Positions 1 to 8,033 of a stretch of DNA of 64,000 nucleotides are shown piece by piece; the stretch's first letter is position 1, and each line of letters begins with the position of its first letter. The notes under the pieces are model-generated. The model was not told where the DNA came from. It did not search any database and was given only the letters and a program-made list of their open reading frames with translations. The DNA lies in contig NZ_JAACFT010000024.1 of NCBI RefSeq assembly GCF_029051685.1, positions 1-64,000 of the forward strand. The letters are read 5' to 3'. This DNA is from Bradyrhizobium sp. CSA207. Its GTDB lineage: Bacteria > Pseudomonadota > Alphaproteobacteria > Rhizobiales > Xanthobacteraceae. The translations under genes were made by a program, and so were the position numbers.

Positions 1-127
1 TAATCGTCCACACGTGGCGGAAGGAAGCTTGGCTGATCCCGGCTGATGCCGGTCTTGAAAGTGCGATTCGCCATGCCGAATCGTACCCTCGTTTGCTCAA
101 ATGAAGATGAAATTCTTGCCCAGTCTC

Positions 128-178
128 GAAGCGCAATCCGGGGACGCGTGCCGCGGACGCACTCCCGGATTGCGCTTC
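128..178. repeat. perfect 15-bp inverted repeat
   Basis: The arms at 128-142 and 164-178 are exact reverse complements, separated by 21 bases. The element lies between the window edge and the 3' end of the first HxlR gene (minus strand). It could act as that gene's terminator, but no T-run follows. Its wording (an ATCCGGG core next to GAAGCGC) resembles palindromic intergenic elements that recur in Bradyrhizobium genomes. Nothing coding was recognised in bases 1-208. Confidence 0.6.
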
Positions 179-208
179 ACTCCATCCAGGCTACGCGACG
201 CACTTCCA

Positions 209-676
209 TCAGGCCGACCTCGGCCGCCGCCCCGGGCGCGGCTTCAGCGTCGTGTCGGCTTGGCTGAGCAACCGCCCATCCTCCGCGCGCAGCTCGAGCT
301 TCTTCACCGGGCGGCCCTTGGCGCGATCGACCAGTATGGTCGTGATCTCCGCGGGGCGGTCGTCAAATTCCTCGCTCCATTGCCGGAGCGCGACCAGGAT
401 CGGGAAGATGCCGCGGCCCTTCGGCGTCAGCACATATTCCTGATAGGCGCTGCCGTCGGAGGCGGGGGCCGTCGTCAGGATGCCATGGTCGACCAGCGCG
501 CGCAGCCGTACGGCCAGGATGTTTTTCGCCATGCCGAGCTTGCTCTGAAACTCGCCGAACCGGCGCAGGCCGAACAGCGCCTCGCGGATGATCAGGAGCG
601 ACCACCAATCGCCGATCGCCTCCAGCGAGCGCGCGATCGGACAGGAATCGCCCTCGAAGCTCGTTCGTTTCACCAT
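209..676 (-). CDS. HxlR-family transcriptional regulator
   Basis: A 155-residue winged-helix regulator of the HxlR/MarR-like type. These are small dimeric repressors or activators that often sense electrophiles or redox state through a conserved N-terminal cysteine. Here Cys12 precedes the typical 'CPIARSLEAIGDWW' start, and the DNA-binding helices fall at about residues 25-80. The tail after residue 120 is basic. The gene is divergent from the SDR gene at 787. A perfect 17-bp inverted repeat lies between the two starts, so the regulator probably controls itself and the SDR gene. The ligand is unknown. ATG at 676 is used because the conserved N-terminus begins there; no strong ribosome-binding site is visible. 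Confidence 0.9.
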   Translation of the reverse strand: MVKRTSFEGDSCPIARSLEAIGDWWSLLIIREALFGLRRFGEFQSKLGMAKNILAVRLRALVDHGILTTAPASDGSAYQEYVLTPKGRGIFPILVALRQWSEEFDDRPAEITTILVDRAKGRPVKKLELRAEDGRLLSQADTTLKPRPGRRPRSA

Positions 677-717
677 CGTTTGGTCCAGTCCCGGTCGGCA
701 GCGATCACGCGCTTGTG

Positions 718-774
718 TGGTTGCATCATAAAACCATGTGCCCTAGAAGGCAACCTAGTTTTATGATGCAACCA
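718..774. promoter_or_regulatory. probable HxlR operator: 17-bp perfect inverted repeat
   Basis: The arms 718-734 (tggttgcatcataaaac) and 758-774 are exact reverse complements with a 23-base spacer. The repeat sits in the 110-base gap between the divergent HxlR (start 676) and SDR (start 787) genes, where an autoregulated divergent operator is expected. That HxlR binds here is inferred from position and symmetry. The right arm contains an ATG (763) in frame with the SDR gene, which argues that the SDR protein starts further downstream, at 787. Confidence 0.7.
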
Positions 775-786
775 CTTGAGGCGAGC

Positions 787-1560
787 GTGAGACTGACGAA
801 CAAGACGGCATTGATCACTGGCGGCAATAGCGGCATTGGCCTTGCGGCGGCAAAGCTGTTCGCGGCGGAAGGCGCCAAGGTGGTGATCACCGGGCGCAAC
901 AAGGAGACGCTCGGGGCCGCCGCGAAAGAACTCGGTCCGAACGCCCTCGCAGTCGTCGCCGATGCCACCGACATCGCTGCGACGGAAGCTGCGGTCAAGC
1001 AGGGCGCCGAGAAGTTCGGCAAGTTCGACATCGTTTTCGCCAATGCCGGGATCGCCGGCGGCACGCCGCTCGGCTCAGCGACGCTTGCGACCTTCGAGAA
1101 GGTCATCAGCACCAACCTGACCGGCGTGTTCTTCACCGTTCAGTCAGCGCTGCCATATCTCAATGACAATTCCTCGATCATCCTCAACGGCTCCGTGATC
1201 TCCGTGATGGGGATTCCTGGTTACTCGGCCTATGGCGCCGCCAAGGCCGGCGTGCGCGCGATGGCGCGGATCATGGCCTCGGAGCTGTCGCCGCGCGGCA
1301 TCCGCGTCAACGTCGTCGCGCCCGGTGCGATCCGCACGCCGATCTGGGGACCTGCGACCGCGACGCCCGAAGCCGAGAAGGCGTTCGAGAAGCGGATCGC
1401 GCTGTCGACGCCGCTCGGCCGCATCGGTGAAACGGATCACGTTGCGAAAACCGTGCTGTTCCTCGCCTCGGACGATTCTGCGCACGTGCAGGGCCAGGAG
1501 ATCTTCGTCGACGGCGGCGCGGTTGCCTCGCCGGCCGGCGCGCCGATCTATCGCGGTTGA
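787..1560 (+). CDS. SDR-family NAD(P)-dependent oxidoreductase
   Basis: A classical short-chain dehydrogenase/reductase of 257 residues, close to the usual 250. The Rossmann motif TGGNSGIG is at residues 11-18, followed by ANAG, the catalytic serine region (NGSVIS) and the YGAAK Tyr-x3-Lys motif. The C-terminal stretch IFVDGGA is typical. It reduces or oxidises a carbonyl or alcohol with NAD(P); the substrate cannot be read from the sequence. The start is placed at GTG 787 because TGAGG lies about 6 bases upstream. In-frame starts at 715 (GTG) and 763 (ATG) lie on or inside the inverted-repeat operator. It is probably repressed or activated by the divergent HxlR protein. Confidence 0.9.
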   Translation: MRLTNKTALITGGNSGIGLAAAKLFAAEGAKVVITGRNKETLGAAAKELGPNALAVVADATDIAATEAAVKQGAEKFGKFDIVFANAGIAGGTPLGSATLATFEKVISTNLTGVFFTVQSALPYLNDNSSIILNGSVISVMGIPGYSAYGAAKAGVRAMARIMASELSPRGIRVNVVAPGAIRTPIWGPATATPEAEKAFEKRIALSTPLGRIGETDHVAKTVLFLASDDSAHVQGQEIFVDGGAVASPAGAPIYRG

Positions 1561-1737
1561 TCAAGTGAAGTGAAAAATTGAATCGGTTGGCGCGCGCAGG
1601 GCGGTTGCGCCAGCCGGTTCCGGGGTCTTGCGGGCTGTATTCTCGAAACCTTGCAGGGAGCGTTGAACCTTCGCGCGCGCTGCCAAGACCCTTTTACGGG
1701 CACGGGGGTCATAAGGCCCATTTTAAGGGAGCCCGTT

Positions 1738-1920
1738 ATGCCAAAGGCAGCTCGCATTCTTTCACCGATTTCATCACCGTCTATTTACACCGAACGATCC
1801 GCCATTCCGGCGAAGCGCTCCGGCACATCCGAACTCGTGGCCATCGCATTGTTCTCCGGCATCGGCCTGTTCGTCTCGCTGATTGCCGTGATCCTGGGCA
1901 TCCAGGGCGTCTGGTTTTAG
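1738..1920 (+). CDS. small single-span membrane protein, unknown function
   Basis: A 60-residue protein. The N-terminal half is polar and Ser/Pro-rich; one hydrophobic helix (about residues 36-56, 'SELVAIALFSGIGLFVSL') ends in GIQGVWF. GGGAG lies about 7 bases before the ATG. I do not recognise a family. Small single-span proteins like this are common in bradyrhizobia. A longer in-frame reading from 1651 has no ribosome-binding site. A perfect hairpin follows the stop. Confidence 0.6.
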   Translation: MPKAARILSPISSPSIYTERSAIPAKRSGTSELVAIALFSGIGLFVSLIAVILGIQGVWF

Positions 1921-1941
1921 CTTCGCCACATCTGGACCGTC

Positions 1942-1973
1942 CATCAGCCGCCGCACGCACTTGGCGGCTGATG
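1942..1973. terminator. bidirectional hairpin between convergent genes
   Basis: Perfect 11-bp stem (1942-1952 with 1963-1973, catcagccgcc) and a 10-base loop. It lies exactly between the convergent small membrane gene (ends 1920) and azoR (ends 1988). There is no long T-run, so its efficiency is uncertain. Confidence 0.6.
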
Positions 1974-1987
1974 ATATCGGCGTCGCC

Positions 1988-2593
1988 TCAGGCTGCGCGG
2001 AGGCTCGCTGCGGCGTGGAGTGCGCCGGCCAGCGCCTTCTCGCGATGCTCAGGCCCGACTTGGATGCCGTCGGCCGTGATGAATTCGGGATTGATCCCGA
2101 TGAAGCCGAACACGCTGCGCAAGTACGTCTCTAAGTGCTCGAGCGCTGCGGCCGGCGAGCCTTCGCCGTAGTAGCCGCCGCGCGAGATCGCGATGATCAC
2201 CCGCTTGCCGCCGGCCAAGCCCTGCGGTCCGTTGGGGCCGTAGCTGAACGTCTTGCCCCTCACGGCGATCCGGTCGATCCAGGCCTTGAGCTGGCTCGGA
2301 ATGGTGAAATTGTACATCGGCGCGCCGATCACCACGATGTCGGCGGCAAGGAACTCGTCCAGCGCGGCCGCGCTCGCGGCAAGGTCGGGACCGAGTTCCG
2401 CCGGAGCCGGTGCACCTTGTGCGGCGGCGAGGTGGGGTCCGGAGAGGTGTGCAAGCGGGGTCTGGGTCAGATCGCGATAGACGATGTCGAGCGCCGGCGT
2501 CGCCTGCCGCATCCGGTCGACGATGGCGGCGGAGACCTGCCGGCTGACGGAGTGGGGGCCGAGCACGCTGGAGTCGATATGGAGGAGTTTCAT
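1988..2593 (-). CDS. azoR: FMN-dependent NADH-azoreductase
   Basis: A 201-residue flavodoxin-fold quinone/azo reductase, the usual AzoR length. The phosphate-binding N-terminus MKLLHIDSSVLG, the FMN loop PMYNFTIPSQLKAWIDRI and the SRGGYYG motif are all present. It is a cytosolic enzyme that uses NADH and FMN to reduce quinones and azo compounds, generally as protection against electrophilic quinones. It is divergent from a second HxlR-type regulator at 2679. In several bacteria azoR is repressed by HxlR/YodB-type thiol sensors, so the pairing suggests quinone-induced expression (inference). Confidence 0.92.
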   Translation of the reverse strand: MKLLHIDSSVLGPHSVSRQVSAAIVDRMRQATPALDIVYRDLTQTPLAHLSGPHLAAAQGAPAPAELGPDLAASAAALDEFLAADIVVIGAPMYNFTIPSQLKAWIDRIAVRGKTFSYGPNGPQGLAGGKRVIIAISRGGYYGEGSPAAALEHLETYLRSVFGFIGINPEFITADGIQVGPEHREKALAGALHAAASLRAA

Positions 2594-2678
2594 TGGGGGG
2601 TCACCTCTGGTATAGATTTGTAACCCGCACTACATGAGTGACTGCCGAAAACCCCGCAAGAGCGCACTTTTTTGAGCC

Positions 2679-3101
2679 ATGGGCACATCCCTGAAACCTG
2701 CACACATTGATTTGCCCGCTCCCCCGAGGCCTGATCAGAGGCCCGATCCGAACCATGCGGATTGCCGTGGGGTCGCCTCCGTGCTGTCCCGCGTCGGCGA
2801 CAAATGGAGCGTGTTCGTCATCACGATGCTCAGCGATGGGCCCAAGCGCTTCAACGAGCTCAAGCGCATGATCAACGGCATCTCGCAGCGGATGCTGACC
2901 CTGACGCTGCGCGGGCTCGAGCGCGACGGCCTCGTCACGCGCACCATCTTCCCGACCATTCCGCCGCGCGTGGACTATGAGCTGACCGATCTCGGTCGCG
3001 GGCTGCAGCAGCCGGTGATGGCACTCGGGCAATGGGCGATCAAGCACCAGCAGCAGATCGCCGCGGCGCGAGCGCGCTTCGACGAGCGCAACGACGGTTA
3101 A
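2679..3101 (+). CDS. HxlR-family regulator, probable controller of azoR
   Basis: A 140-residue HxlR-family winged-helix protein. After a Pro-rich N-terminal extension of about 25 residues come Cys29 and the family core 'VLSRVGDKWSVFVITML', then the recognition region ISQRMLTLTLRGLERDG. The cysteine position matches redox-sensing family members such as YodB. It is transcribed divergently from azoR with 85 bases between the starts, so it most likely represses azoR until quinones modify Cys29 (inference from family and position). No strong palindrome was found in the gap, only short CACT/AGTG arms near 2625-2640. Confidence 0.88.
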   Translation: MGTSLKPAHIDLPAPPRPDQRPDPNHADCRGVASVLSRVGDKWSVFVITMLSDGPKRFNELKRMINGISQRMLTLTLRGLERDGLVTRTIFPTIPPRVDYELTDLGRGLQQPVMALGQWAIKHQQQIAAARARFDERNDG

Positions 3102-3129
3102 TTTGACTGCATCAAACCCACTCTTCTCC

Positions 3130-3236
3130 TCGTCCTGAGGAGCGCGGAACGCGCGTCTCGAAGGATGGCCCCGGACGAAATCGATTGGGGCCTTCATGGT
3201 TCGAGACGCGCTTCGCGCTCCTCACCATGAGGATCT
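3130..3236. repeat. Bradyrhizobium-type palindromic repeat, family A (copy 1)
   Basis: Two imperfect hairpins (cctgaggagcgc...cgtctcgaaggatgg, then ccttcatggttcgagacgcg...ctcctcaccatgagg) fill the space between the convergent HxlR and dprA genes. The same two half-elements recur, in different order or orientation, at 9996-10120 and 30898-31020. It is probably a non-coding dispersed element that may also help terminate transcription. Confidence 0.75.
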
Positions 3237-3251
3237 CATGACGCAGCAAGA

Positions 3252-4370
3252 CTAGAGCAACGACACCAGCCCGCCGCCGTGGCGTTCGAGCCGGCCTGCA
3301 AGCTCGAGCTCCAGCAGCACCGTGAGCACGATTGCGGGCGAGGCGCCGGACATCCGCACGAGATCGTCGATGCCGATCGGGACCGGGCCGAGCAGGCCGG
3401 TGATCTGGTCGCGGTCGTGCCCTTGCGGATCGCTCTCGAACGGTTCGCTGTCGGGCTCGCCTGCGGTGCGCATCGCCGGCCGCTCCATGATCGGCTGGAC
3501 GGCGTTGATGATGTCGGCGGCTTCGGTGACGAGCGTCGCACCCTGCTTGATCAGATCATTGGTGCCGGCGGCGCGCGGATCGAGCGGCGAGCCAGGGACG
3601 GCGAACACCTCGCGGCCCTGTTCGGCGGCCATGCGCGCGGTGATCAGCGAGCCCGAGCGGTGCGCCGCCTCCACCACGACCACGCCGAGCGAGGCGCCGG
3701 AGATCAGCCGGTTGCGGCGAGGGAAATCGCGGGCGCGCGGCTCGTGGCCGAGCGGCATCTCGGAAATGGCCGCGCCGTTCTGGTCGAGGATCGCCGCGAG
3801 CAAATCGCCATGTTCGGGTGGATAGATGCAGTCATGGCCGCCGGCGAGCACAGCGATCGTGCCGCTCGCGACGCTGGCGCGGTGCGCGGCCTGGTCGACG
3901 CCGCGGGCGAGGCCCGAGATGATCACAAAACCGGCCTCGCCAAGCTCGCGCGCCAGCAGGCCTGCGAATTTCAGCCCGGCGCCGGAGGCGTTGCGCGAGC
4001 CGACGATCGCGATCGTCGGCCGCATCGAGGTCGCGGCATCGCCGCGTACGGCGAGCAGCGGTGGCGCGTCGTCGAGCGTCGCCAGCCGCGCCGGATAGCC
4101 GTCCTCGCCGGGCGCGAGCCAGGCGATGCCGAGCTTTCGGCTTGCGGCGAGTTCGGCCTTCGCCTCGTCAGCACTACAGATCCGCGCCGATCGCGCCGCG
4201 CCGCCACGGCGCGCCAGATCCGGCAGCCGCTCCAGCGCCGCGCGCGCCGTGCCGAAATGATCGACCAGCGAACGGAAGGTGCGCGGGCCGACATTGTCGG
4301 AGCGGATCAGCCGCAGCCGGTCGACCCGGTCGGCTTCGGTCAGCTCCACGCTTGGGTTGATGGCGTCCAC
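3252..4370 (-). CDS. dprA: DNA-processing protein DprA
   Basis: DprA/Smf (372 residues) binds single-stranded DNA and loads RecA during transformation or recombination. Visible features are an N-terminal helix-hairpin region (LRLIRSDNVGPRTFRSLV), the Rossmann core with IAIVGSRNASGAG, SGLARGVDQAAH and FPRRNRLISG, and a C-terminal winged-helix segment (IDDLVRMSGASPAIV). The start is GTG 4370, with AAGGAG 7 bases upstream; a longer reading to 4421 would use TTG. In many Rhizobiales dprA sits between plsY and topA. Here it is 5 kb from plsY and no topA follows. A diverged copy of its first dozen codons and upstream region lies at 5059-5144. Confidence 0.93.
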   Translation of the reverse strand: MDAINPSVELTEADRVDRLRLIRSDNVGPRTFRSLVDHFGTARAALERLPDLARRGGAARSARICSADEAKAELAASRKLGIAWLAPGEDGYPARLATLDDAPPLLAVRGDAATSMRPTIAIVGSRNASGAGLKFAGLLARELGEAGFVIISGLARGVDQAAHRASVASGTIAVLAGGHDCIYPPEHGDLLAAILDQNGAAISEMPLGHEPRARDFPRRNRLISGASLGVVVVEAAHRSGSLITARMAAEQGREVFAVPGSPLDPRAAGTNDLIKQGATLVTEAADIINAVQPIMERPAMRTAGEPDSEPFESDPQGHDRDQITGLLGPVPIGIDDLVRMSGASPAIVLTVLLELELAGRLERHGGGLVSLL

Positions 4371-4442
4371 ACGGCGTCTCCTTGCAGGCGCAGCATGGAA
4401 CAACCTGAGGGCGTTGCGCAACAGCTTCGTGCGTTTACGCGA
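4349..4442. repeat. duplicated segment, copy 1 (dprA 5' end)
   Basis: This segment covers the first codons, ribosome-binding site and upstream leader of dprA. It aligns with 5059-5144 over about 85-95 bases with a few substitutions and two 2-base gaps. Blocks such as ttgatggcgtccac and caacctgagggcgt are identical in both copies. The functional start codon and AAGGAG are in this copy. Confidence 0.75.
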
Positions 4443-4571
4443 GAAGGAATGGAGCAGCGCGCTGCCGCCTTCCTCAAGGCTGAATGAAAAAAGCCGACGT
4501 CAATGAGCGCCGAACGTCAGGCGCGTACGTCCCCGATCTGCATTCGGCGAGAGCAGGCTCTCCAACAGTTG

Positions 4572-4853
4572 CTAGTAGCAAGGTCCGTAGGGATAGTATC
4601 CGCAGCGTTGCGCTCCGTAAGCTCCGTACGCAGCGGCACCGACGGCAGCAGCACCGACGCCTACCGCCACTCCGCGGCGTACTGCTGCGCCACGGTAAAC
4701 ACCGCCGCGATAGGCGCCGCCGTGATAGACGCCAGCGCGGCCAACACCAGCGCGCCCGCCGCGATATGCGAACGCATCAGTTGAAATCATAGCAACGCAC
4801 CCGATGCCAATGATGACCGACGCGGCCAACGAGAAGATCGCTCGACGTGACAT
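4572..4853 (-). CDS. Gly/Tyr-rich secreted protein, unknown function
   Basis: A 93-residue protein with a clear Sec signal peptide (MSRRAIFSLAASVIIGIG...DAFA, cleavage near residue 29). The mature part is built of imperfect GG-[AV]-Y-[RH]-G repeats (YRGGRAG, YHGGAYRGGVYRGAA), then an Ala/Gly stretch and a Cys-containing tail (RCGYYPYGPCY). Such small exported Gly-rich proteins are common in bradyrhizobia and have no firm function; a cell-envelope or stress role is possible. AAAGGA precedes the ATG. A TTGA-N6-TCAA palindrome (4978-4991), about 125 bases upstream of the start codon, could bring FixK/FNR-type control. Confidence 0.75.
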   Translation of the reverse strand: MSRRAIFSLAASVIIGIGCVAMISTDAFAYRGGRAGVGRAGVYHGGAYRGGVYRGAAVRRGVAVGVGAAAVGAAAYGAYGAQRCGYYPYGPCY

Positions 4854-4977
4854 GTTACTTGTCCTTTCACGGTTAAAACCGCATTCCTCCAGCCCGCCGA
4901 CCAGACGATTGTGGGACAGGTTGCGCCAGAGAGCCGCAACCGCCGCAGCAACGTGGTCCCCTGCGTCATTTGCTTCG

Positions 4978-4991
4978 TTGATTTAGGTCAA
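4978..4991. promoter_or_regulatory. FixK/FNR-type binding site
   Basis: The sequence ttgatttaggtcaa fits the FNR/FixK consensus TTGA(T/C)-N4-(A/G)TCAA on both half-sites. In Bradyrhizobium, FixK2 uses such boxes upstream of genes induced at low oxygen. Which neighbour it serves is unclear: the Gly-rich gene (start 4853) or the amidase (start 5191). Both are further away than the usual distance, which would require a long leader. Confidence 0.5.
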
Positions 4992-5058
4992 GCCAGGCTC
5001 CTTGGACCCGCGTGCATCAGACCGGCCATCGCGATCTATCTTTGGTCCGACGACCTCT

Positions 5059-5144
5059 CGCTCGGATTGATGGCGTCCACGGCGTCTCTAGGGACAGCAT
5101 GAAACAACCTGAGGGCGTGGGCAGCAGCTCCGTGCGCTTGCGCG
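5059..5144. repeat. duplicated segment, copy 2 (decayed dprA 5' end)
   Basis: On the minus strand this reads GTG followed by codons for DAINPS, as in dprA, and then diverges. The AAGGAG of the true dprA is lost. It is separated from copy 1 by about 620 bases that carry the Gly-rich gene. It looks like the scar of an old duplication or insertion that split dprA from plsY. Confidence 0.7.
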
Positions 5145-5190
5145 ACTTCGGTGCAATGCTAAAAGCGATGGCAATTAGAAGGGTTTTGCC

Positions 5191-6432
5191 ATGATCTCAC
5201 TTGCCGACCTCCAACGCCGCATCGAGAGCGGGGAGCTTTCGCCCGATGCCGCCATCGCCCAATCGCTCGCGGCGATCGAGACCAAAGAGAAGGACGTCCA
5301 CGCCTTCGTCCGCCGCGACACGTCCGCCAAGGCGCAAGGCTCCGGTCCGTTGCGCGGCATCGCGGTCGGGATCAAGGACATCATCGACACCGCGGACTTC
5401 CCGACCGAGATGGGCTCGCAGATCTACCGCGGCTGGCAGCCGCGCAGCGACGCGCCTGTGGTGATGATGCTGAAGCGGGCAGGGGCCACCATCATCGGCA
5501 AGACCACGACCACGGCGTTTGCCTCGCGCGATCCGACGCTGACGCTCAATCCGCATAATCTTGGCCATACGCCGGGCGGCTCGTCCTCCGGTTCGGCGGC
5601 GGCCGTCGGCGCTGGCATGATCCCGCTGGCGCTGGGCACCCAGACCGGCGGCTCGGTGATCCGGCCTGCCGCCTATTGCGGCACTGCCGCGATCAAGCCG
5701 TCGTTCCGGATGCTGCCGACCGTCGGCGTCAAATGCTATTCGTGGGCGCTCGACACGGTCGGGCTGTTTGGGGCCCGCGCGGAGGATCTCGCGCGCGGAT
5801 TGTTGGCGATGACCGGTCGCACCGAATTTTCCGGCATCGTCGCAGCAAAATCGCCGCGGATCGGCGTGGTCAGGCAGGAATTCGCCGGCGCCGTTGAGCC
5901 TGCGGCTGAGCAGGGGCTGCAAGCCGTAATCAAGGCGGCCGAGCGCGCTGGCGCCAGCGTACAGACGATCGACTTGCCCGAGGCGGTGCAGGAGGCCTGG
6001 CGCATCCACCCAATCGTCCAGGACTTTGAGGCGCATCGTGCGCTGGCCTGGGAATTTTCCGAGCATCATGACGAGATCGCGCCGATGCTGCGGGCCAGCC
6101 TCGATGCAACGGTCGGCCTGACCCCGAACGAATATGACGAGGCGCGCCGGATCAGCCGCCGCGGCCGCCGCGAACTCGGTGCGCTGTTCGAGGGCATCGA
6201 CGTGCTGCTGACCTATTCGGCGCCGGGCACCGCACCGGCCAAGGAGCTCGCCTCCACCGGCGACCCCCGCTACAACCGGCTGTGGACGCTGATGGGCAAC
6301 CCTTGCGTCAACGTGCCGGTGCTGAAGGTCGATGGCCTGCCGATCGGCGTGCAGGTGATCGCGCGCTTCGGCAACGATCCGGGCGCACTGGCGGCGGCAT
6401 GGTTCCTGGAGGATGCACTGGCGCGGGCCTGA
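5191..6432 (+). CDS. amidase (amidase-signature family)
   Basis: A 413-residue amidase-signature hydrolase. The Ser-cisSer-Lys triad is visible: Lys62 (GIKDIIDT), the cis-serine region 131-132 in GGSSSGS, and nucleophile Ser155 in TQTGGSV. It hydrolyses a C-N amide bond; the substrate is not predictable. It is shorter than GatA (see 26546) and lacks its context, so it is a catabolic-type amidase rather than a tRNA amidotransferase subunit. The duplicated dprA fragment ends 46 bases upstream of the start. An AraC regulator follows on the same strand after about 90 bases. Confidence 0.88.
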   Translation: MISLADLQRRIESGELSPDAAIAQSLAAIETKEKDVHAFVRRDTSAKAQGSGPLRGIAVGIKDIIDTADFPTEMGSQIYRGWQPRSDAPVVMMLKRAGATIIGKTTTTAFASRDPTLTLNPHNLGHTPGGSSSGSAAAVGAGMIPLALGTQTGGSVIRPAAYCGTAAIKPSFRMLPTVGVKCYSWALDTVGLFGARAEDLARGLLAMTGRTEFSGIVAAKSPRIGVVRQEFAGAVEPAAEQGLQAVIKAAERAGASVQTIDLPEAVQEAWRIHPIVQDFEAHRALAWEFSEHHDEIAPMLRASLDATVGLTPNEYDEARRISRRGRRELGALFEGIDVLLTYSAPGTAPAKELASTGDPRYNRLWTLMGNPCVNVPVLKVDGLPIGVQVIARFGNDPGALAAAWFLEDALARA

Positions 6433-6519
6433 GCGGTCCACGTAACTCAATTTTATGTGAGCGCGGCGCGTGCAACCGAGCCGCGGCTGGGCCGACCAAC
6501 TGAACTACCAACTGAACTC

Positions 6520-7377
6520 ATGCCTCTCCCGGACAAACACATCAAGCGCAGTTCTCAATTCTTCAGTGCGGGCGAAGCGCTGGGCGATATCGTCGAGTCC
6601 TTCTGGGATGCCGAGCTCGACGACGCCGCGGCGGCCAGCGCACGGACGATCAAGGTGCTGCCGACGACGTCGCCGGTCCTGATCGTGCATTACCGCGCGC
6701 CGATGGCCTCGCAGCGCGGCGTCTACAAGCGTACCGTCAACGGCATGCACACGCGCGCCGCAGCGCTGAAGCCGAGTGGTCCGCTCGGCGCCGTGCTGGT
6801 GCGGCTGAAGGCAGACGCGGCGGACCGCGTGCTCGGCGTCAGGCCGGCGGAGCTTCTGGACGCGAGCGTCGAGATCTCGGACGTGTTTGGCGACAGAGCC
6901 TCGGCGTTACTTGAGGAACAGCTTGCCGAAGCTGGCGGCGCGCCTGTGCGCGTGGCTTGCATGCGAAACTTCCTCCAGCAGAGGATGGAGCCGGCTCGCC
7001 TCGATTCGCTGGTTGTGCAAGCGATGCGAGCGATCAAGCAGAATCCGGCAATCTCCATGCGCAGGCTCGCCGATCGCCTCGATATCGGCGAGCGCAGCTT
7101 GCAGCGGCGGTTCAAGGCCGAGACCGGCGCGAGCACAAAGCAGTTCGCGCGGATCGAGCGGATGCAGCAGGCGATTTCCGCGCGCCGCGTCGGTGCCGAC
7201 TGGGCCGATGTCGCGCACGCGAACGGCTTCACCGATCAGGCGCATCTCATCCGCGATTTCCGCACGCTCGCGGGTGCTTCGCCGGACGCATTCTGCCGGC
7301 GTGCCGCGACCGACAGCGTGCAAGCCTGGAACGCCGGGCTTGGGGTGTCGGATTTTTACAATACGTTCGTCGCCTAG
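6520..7377 (+). CDS. AraC-family transcriptional regulator
   Basis: A 285-residue protein with an N-terminal sensing domain (about 1-165) and a C-terminal double helix-turn-helix AraC domain (about 170-275; 'SMRRLADRLDIGERSLQRRF' and 'WADVAHANGFTDQAHLIRDF'). The start is set at ATG 6520, where the conserved domain begins. An in-frame GTG at 6457 is possible; neither has a good ribosome-binding site. It is followed after 44 bases by a cupin gene on the same strand, which it may regulate. Confidence 0.82.
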   Translation: MPLPDKHIKRSSQFFSAGEALGDIVESFWDAELDDAAAASARTIKVLPTTSPVLIVHYRAPMASQRGVYKRTVNGMHTRAAALKPSGPLGAVLVRLKADAADRVLGVRPAELLDASVEISDVFGDRASALLEEQLAEAGGAPVRVACMRNFLQQRMEPARLDSLVVQAMRAIKQNPAISMRRLADRLDIGERSLQRRFKAETGASTKQFARIERMQQAISARRVGADWADVAHANGFTDQAHLIRDFRTLAGASPDAFCRRAATDSVQAWNAGLGVSDFYNTFVA

Positions 7378-7421
7378 GCCGCTACCAGCGCGTCTCCCTG
7401 GATTGCAAGGAGATGCAAAAC

Positions 7422-8024
7422 ATGCCGACCGAGATCGCCCGCGGCACGCGGCTGCGGAATGCCTTCAACAAGGAGACTTTTGTTTTCTCCGGACCGCTCG
7501 ACCACGCCGACGTCGCGCGTTTCGGCGTGATCCTCGAAAAGGGCGGTTCGGGCGGCGGCAATGCGCTGGTGCACGTTCATCCCGGTGCGGATGAGCACTT
7601 TGCGGTCAAGAGCGGTCGCATCAAGGTCGTCGTCGACGGGCGCGAGCAGCTCGTCGAGGCGGGTGGCACCGCCGTCGTGCCTCGCGGCCGGCCGCATTTT
7701 TTTGCCAATGCCGGCGACGGAAATGCTGTGCTCGAGATCTCGTTCACCCCGGCGCAACAGCATCTGCGCTTCTTCGCCAATTTCGCCACGCTCGCCGTGA
7801 GGCAGCCCGCCTGGTTCTCGAGCGCGGGCGATCCGAACTTCCTCCTGATCGCGCTCGTGCTGCACACCTACCGCGATCACCTCTATCTCGCGGGCGTGCC
7901 GATCTGGCTTCAGAAGCTGCTGTTCGCGGTGCTTGCGCCGGTGGCGCGTCTGCGCGGCTACCGGATGGCGATCCAGCCGCTGAGCGAGGCGCTTGCGCAG
8001 ACGGGGGCCGGTCTCGCCGCCTGA
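7422..8024 (+). CDS. cupin-domain protein with hydrophobic C-terminal extension
   Basis: A 200-residue protein. The cupin barrel spans about residues 5-110; metal-ligand-like residues are in HVHPGADEHF, and the second motif region is VVPRGRPHFFANAG. A further 90 residues contain hydrophobic stretches (LLIALVLHTY, LLFAVLAPVARL) that could contact the membrane. The start is ATG 7422, 9 bases after AAGGAG; the ATG at 7413 directly abuts the ribosome-binding site. No substrate can be assigned. It lies directly downstream of the AraC gene. Confidence 0.78.
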   Translation: MPTEIARGTRLRNAFNKETFVFSGPLDHADVARFGVILEKGGSGGGNALVHVHPGADEHFAVKSGRIKVVVDGREQLVEAGGTAVVPRGRPHFFANAGDGNAVLEISFTPAQQHLRFFANFATLAVRQPAWFSSAGDPNFLLIALVLHTYRDHLYLAGVPIWLQKLLFAVLAPVARLRGYRMAIQPLSEALAQTGAGLAA

Positions 8025-8033
8025 GTTGAAAAC

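Larger units (their letters stand above)
4854..5190. other. intergenic region with FNR-type box and dprA remnant
   Basis: 337 bases between the divergent Gly-rich gene and the amidase. It holds the FNR/FixK-like palindrome (4978-4991) and the decayed second copy of the dprA 5' end (5059-5144). No further gene was seen. Confidence 0.6.

Noticed and set aside
5197..6450. Minus-strand frame of about 417 codons
   Set aside because: Antisense to the amidase with an intact catalytic triad; no ribosome-binding site and Arg/His-rich translation.
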